This document shows, piece by piece, positions 6,318 to 8,659 of a stretch of 8,659 nt of DNA; position 1 is the first letter of the stretch; each line of letters begins with the position of its first letter. The notes under the pieces are model-generated. The model did not search any database. It was not told where the DNA came from and saw nothing but the letters and a program-made list of their open reading frames with translations. The DNA is taken from contig JAFADB010000307.1 in assembly GCA_023425225.1 (NCBI GenBank), positions 1-8,659 on the forward strand, written 5' to 3'. The position numbers were made by a program, and so were the translations under genes. This DNA is from Pseudomonadota bacterium. Lineage in GTDB: Bacteria > Pseudomonadota > Gammaproteobacteria > Xanthomonadales > Xanthomonadaceae.

Positions 6318-7628
6318 TCAGGGCGGGGCAGGGTGGCCGGCCTCCTGGTGTTCGCGGCGGCGTTGCGCGCGACCGAGCAGCAGGCCGTTGCCGGCCCAGA
6401 CCAGCGCCAGCGCGCTGCCGATCAGCATCGCCGCGGCGGGATGGTTGCCGAGCATGTCGATGCCGTGCTTGACCCAGCCGCTGACCGCGTCGCCGCCGCG
6501 GTAGACGACGGTGTCGATGAAGTTCTTGGCCTTGTACTTCTGCTCCGGCGGCACCACGGTGTAGAGCATCTCGCGGCCCGGGCGCACCAGCGCGTACTCG
6601 CCGGCGCGGCGCACCACCATCACCACCGCCAGCACCGCGAACACCGGCGCCAGCGCCAGCCACAGGAAGCCGGCGGCGACCACCAGCGGCACCGCCACCA
6701 GCAGCACGCCCACGCCGAGCTTCTGCGCGATGCGGCCGGTGAGGAATAGCTGGGTCAGGATCGCCAGCGACTGCACCACGATGTCGATGATGCCGAACAC
6801 CTGGGTTTGCCGGGTCTTGTCGGGGAAGGCCGCCTCCACCAGTTTGGCCTGCTCGAAGTACAGGAAGGTGCTGGCGGTGGCCAGCAGCACCACGAACGTG
6901 GCGATGCCCAGCAGGTAGGGCGACTTGAACACCGCGGTGGCGCCGGCGAACGGGTTGCCGCCCAGCGGCTTGTTGCGTGCCGCCTGTTCCTCCGGGGCGG
7001 GTGGATGGCGGTCGCGCCAATGCTGCAGCCAGATGCCGGCCGCCGCGCTGCCGGCCAGCATCAGCGCCGACAGCAGCAACAGGCCGGCATGCCCGATCGG
7101 GGCGACCAGCACCGTACCCAGCACCGGCCCCACCAGTCCGCCCAGGCTGGCGCCGCCGGCCATCAGCGCGAACAGCCGCTTGGCCTGGGCGCTGACGAAG
7201 ATGTCGGCCAGCACGCTCCAGGCCAGCGAGATCGTCAGCATGTTGAACACCGACAGCCACACGTAGAACGTGCGGGCGGCCCAGATGCTGTCCGGCCGCG
7301 CCGCCAGCACCGCGGCGAACGCCAGCAGGTTGAGCACGAAGAAGCCGTAGGTCCACAGCTGGATCCGCCGCCTGCGCACCTGCGAGGCCAGCCAGCCGAA
7401 CAGCGGCAGCGCGACCAGCGTGGCGACGAAGGTGGCGCTGAACAGCCACTGCAGGTTGCGCACGCCGCCGGCGATGCCCATGGTCTCGCGCACCGGCCGC
7501 AGCATGAAGTAGCCGGCGAACAGCAGGAAGAACATGAGCAGCGCCGCCGCCACCGCGCCGGCCTCGTGCGGCCTGACGTTGAACAGGCGCGCCAGCAGCG
7601 GCGCGCGGCCGGATTCAGGCGACGGCAC
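6318..7628 (-). CDS. Major facilitator of the Npt1/Npt2 (ATP/ADP translocase-like) group
   Basis: This is an inner-membrane protein of 436 residues with about 11-12 predicted helices (for example 24-42, 60-80, 90-110, 152-175, 178-202, 236-256, 278-296, 302-324, 395-418). Group motifs are GYFMLRPVRETMGIAGG (39-55), the basic RRRR after helix 2 (85-88), AKRLFALMAGGASLGG (149-164) and PGREMLYTVVPPEQKYKAKN with the following DTVVYRGGD (350-380). These mark the bacterial free-living branch related to the nucleotide transporters of obligate intracellular bacteria and plastids, where members exchange ATP/ADP or carry NAD+. For free-living bacteria I know of no established substrate. The start is a GTG at 7628, overlapping the end of the aldo/keto reductase gene by 14 bp, with AGGA 8 bases upstream. 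It sits between two genes for predicted exported NAD(P)-dependent enzymes. Confidence 0.8.
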   Translation of the reverse strand: MPSPESGRAPLLARLFNVRPHEAGAVAAALLMFFLLFAGYFMLRPVRETMGIAGGVRNLQWLFSATFVATLVALPLFGWLASQVRRRRIQLWTYGFFVLNLLAFAAVLAARPDSIWAARTFYVWLSVFNMLTISLAWSVLADIFVSAQAKRLFALMAGGASLGGLVGPVLGTVLVAPIGHAGLLLLSALMLAGSAAAGIWLQHWRDRHPPAPEEQAARNKPLGGNPFAGATAVFKSPYLLGIATFVVLLATASTFLYFEQAKLVEAAFPDKTRQTQVFGIIDIVVQSLAILTQLFLTGRIAQKLGVGVLLVAVPLVVAAGFLWLALAPVFAVLAVVMVVRRAGEYALVRPGREMLYTVVPPEQKYKAKNFIDTVVYRGGDAVSGWVKHGIDMLGNHPAAAMLIGSALALVWAGNGLLLGRAQRRREHQEAGHPAPP

Positions 7629-8559
7629 GGATCACGTCCTGCTGCTGGGCCGGCGTGAGCATGGGGCCCAGGCCGGCCTTGAGCTGGTCGAGCTGGCGGT
7701 CGGGACGGCTGGTGGCGGGGATCACCGCGGTCACCGCCGGCGCGCTGAGCGCGAACTTGAGGAAGATCTGCGACCACGAACCGGCCTGGGCCTCGCCGGC
7801 CCAGGCGGGCAGGGGCTTGCCGGACACCTTGGGGAACAGCCGGCCGTCGTCGAAGGCGCGGTTGATCAACACCGCGATGCCCTTGTCGCGCGCCAGCGGC
7901 AGCACCGTCTTCGCCGCCTCGGTGGCGTTGGGCGAGTAGTTGATCTGGATGAAGTCCAGCGTCTGCGTGCGCATGATCTGCTCCAGTTCCGGCAGCCCCG
8001 AGGCGACGTAGTGGGTCACGCCGACATAGCGGGTCTTGCCCTGCGCCTTGAGTTCCTGCGCGTATGGCAGCTGGCGCTTCCAGTCGCGCAGGTTGTGCAC
8101 CTGCAGCAGTTCCACCTTGTCGGTGCGCAGCCGCCGCAGCGACTCCTGCCACTGCGCCACCGCGGCCTCGTGGCTGTCGGCGGCGATCTTGGTGGCCAGG
8201 AAGCAGCGCGAGCGCCAGTTGCCCTCGGCCAGCAGCGCGCCCAGCACCTCGTCGGCGCCGCCGTAGTTGGGCGAGGTGTCGAACACCGTGCCGCCACCTT
8301 CGAAGAACTCCTTCAGCACCACCTTCAACTGCTCGTACTTCTCCGTGCCGGGAGTGGCCTCGAAGCTGCCCGAGGTGCCGGCGCCGATCACCGGGATCTG
8401 TTCGCCGGTGGACGGGATGGCGCGCCGGGCGATGCCGCCGCCCGCGGCCGTGGCGGCCTGGCCGAGCCCGGCGGCGAAGGTCGGACCGGCGACGGCGGCG
8501 AGGCTGGCCACGGCCAGCGAAGACAGGGTCGTGCCCAGGAACTGACGGCGGCTGTGCAT
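7615..8559 (-). CDS. Aldo/keto reductase with twin-arginine (Tat) signal peptide
   Basis: The protein has 314 residues. The N-terminus SRRQFLG (residues 3-9), followed by a hydrophobic alanine-rich stretch and a possible cleavage site near 29-30, is a clear Tat signal. The rest is an aldo/keto reductase barrel: Asp94 and Tyr99 in FDTSPNYGGADE, Lys124 in LATKIA and His155 in LLQVHN make up the complete Asp-Tyr-Lys-His tetrad. GITVLINRAF-like and IPATSRPDRQL regions follow, the latter in the place of the usual NADP-binding segment. It should reduce carbonyls with NADPH; the substrate is unknown. Tat export moves folded proteins, so a tightly held cofactor could travel with the enzyme, as in Zymomonas glucose-fructose oxidoreductase. 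The ATG at 8559 is preferred because GGAG lies 6 bases upstream; the ATG at 8571 would add four residues and has no good site. It heads the probable operon. Confidence 0.9.
   Translation of the reverse strand: MHSRRQFLGTTLSSLAVASLAAVAGPTFAAGLGQAATAAGGGIARRAIPSTGEQIPVIGAGTSGSFEATPGTEKYEQLKVVLKEFFEGGGTVFDTSPNYGGADEVLGALLAEGNWRSRCFLATKIAADSHEAAVAQWQESLRRLRTDKVELLQVHNLRDWKRQLPYAQELKAQGKTRYVGVTHYVASGLPELEQIMRTQTLDFIQINYSPNATEAAKTVLPLARDKGIAVLINRAFDDGRLFPKVSGKPLPAWAGEAQAGSWSQIFLKFALSAPAVTAVIPATSRPDRQLDQLKAGLGPMLTPAQQQDVIRAVA
7637..7640 (-). promoter_or_regulatory. Ribosome binding site for the transporter GTG start
   Basis: AGGA on the - strand, inside the end of the aldo/keto reductase gene, lies 8 bases upstream of the GTG at 7628. 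This and the 14-bp overlap suggest coupled translation. Confidence 0.55.
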
Positions 8560-8565
8560 GGGGCT

Positions 8566-8569
8566 CTCC
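8566..8569 (-). promoter_or_regulatory. Ribosome binding site for the aldo/keto reductase
   Basis: GGAG on the - strand lies 6 bases upstream of the ATG at 8559. It overlaps the alternative in-frame ATG at 8571, which itself lacks a site, and so decides the start. Confidence 0.65.
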
Positions 8570-8594
8570 ATGGATGGTTGACGATCGAAAGCCG

Positions 8595-8600
8595 ATCCTA
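8595..8600 (-). promoter_or_regulatory. Possible -10 element of the operon promoter
   Basis: TAGGAT on the - strand resembles a -10 hexamer (four of six matches to TATAAT). The sequence 17 bp upstream is GCGGCG, not a -35 element, as is common for activator-dependent promoters. If real, the inverted repeat at 8635-8649 would be centred roughly 54 bp before the transcription start. Confidence 0.35.
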
Positions 8601-8634
8601 GCGTCGCCGCCGTCGGCCGCCGCTGACGGCAGGC

Positions 8635-8649
8635 TGACAATCCTGTCAT
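8635..8649. promoter_or_regulatory. CusR/CopR-box-like operator upstream of the operon
   Basis: TGACA (8635-8639) and TGTCA (8644-8648) form a 5-4-5 inverted repeat. Against the E. coli CusR-box core TGACAANNTTGTCAT (recalled), TGACAATCCTGTCAT differs at one of 13 defined bases. A further CTGAC at 8623-8627 lies exactly 11 bp from the CTGAC at 8634-8638, the direct-repeat spacing usual for OmpR-family dimers. The operon ahead encodes a CusR-type regulator, so self-activation is the simplest reading. I saw no second copy in the window. Confidence 0.6.
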
Positions 8650-8659
8650 CCGCGGAGCC

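Larger units (their letters stand above)
3293..8559 (-). other. Probable five-gene operon: AKR, Npt-type transporter, SDR, response regulator, sensor kinase
   Basis: Five genes run in the same direction. Junctions are a 14-bp overlap (7615-7628), a 31-bp gap (6287-6317), a 43-bp gap (5362-5404) and a 4-bp overlap (4678-4681). No terminator hairpin or credible promoter was seen at the junctions. The only candidate promoter and operator lie before the first gene. The 43-bp gap before the regulator could still hide an internal promoter. Confidence 0.65.

Noticed and set aside
3367..8601. Several + strand open frames opposite the five-gene operon (for example 3368-4714, 5330-6472, 6807-7658, 7534-8601)
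   Set aside because: They are antisense shadows of recognisable proteins, rich in His, Gln, Arg and Ala, with no motifs of their own.
1..8659. CRISPR array, tRNA or rRNA gene, insertion sequence or attachment site
   Set aside because: I saw no regularly spaced repeats, no tRNA-like cloverleaf, no transposase or integrase motif and no terminal repeats.

Overview
This is a strongly GC-rich chromosomal window whose genes look most like those of a gammaproteobacterium of the Xanthomonadaceae/Lysobacteraceae type (Stenotrophomonas, Lysobacter, Luteimonas or a relative). That assignment is an inference from protein style and base composition, not a measurement. I see no mobile element, phage gene, CRISPR array, rRNA or tRNA. 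Coding density is high, and every main gene is intact except the one cut by the left edge.

The layout is two converging blocks. On the + strand are the last 84 codons of recJ (1-255), a 255-bp spacer with inverted repeats, and gcd (511-2943), which encodes a membrane-bound PQQ-dependent glucose dehydrogenase of 810 residues. gcd ends in a strong intrinsic terminator (2996-3025). Between it and the opposing block lies a 349-bp non-coding stretch (2944-3292) with four strong stem-loops.

On the - strand, five genes read leftward from 8559 to 3293 with gaps or overlaps of -14, +31, +43 and -4 bp, so they probably form one operon. In order they are a Tat-exported aldo/keto reductase, an Npt1/Npt2 (ATP/ADP-translocase-like) major facilitator, a YdfG-like short-chain dehydrogenase with a Sec-type signal peptide, a CusR/CopR-type response regulator and a CusS/CopS-type sensor kinase. 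About 76-90 bp upstream of the first start codon lies TGACAATCCTGTCAT (8635-8649), one mismatch from the core of the E. coli CusR box. This suggests that the regulator encoded at the distal end of the operon activates the promoter at its head.

The most unusual point is that this envelope-stress-type two-component system is linked to two apparently exported NAD(P)-dependent oxidoreductases, although NAD(P)H is normally confined to the cytoplasm. The transporter between them belongs to the superfamily that moves ATP/ADP and, in some intracellular bacteria, NAD+. One testable idea is that the operon is a periplasmic carbonyl or oxidant reduction module with its own route for supplying cofactor. 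The gene calls are firm; the function of the module is a hypothesis.
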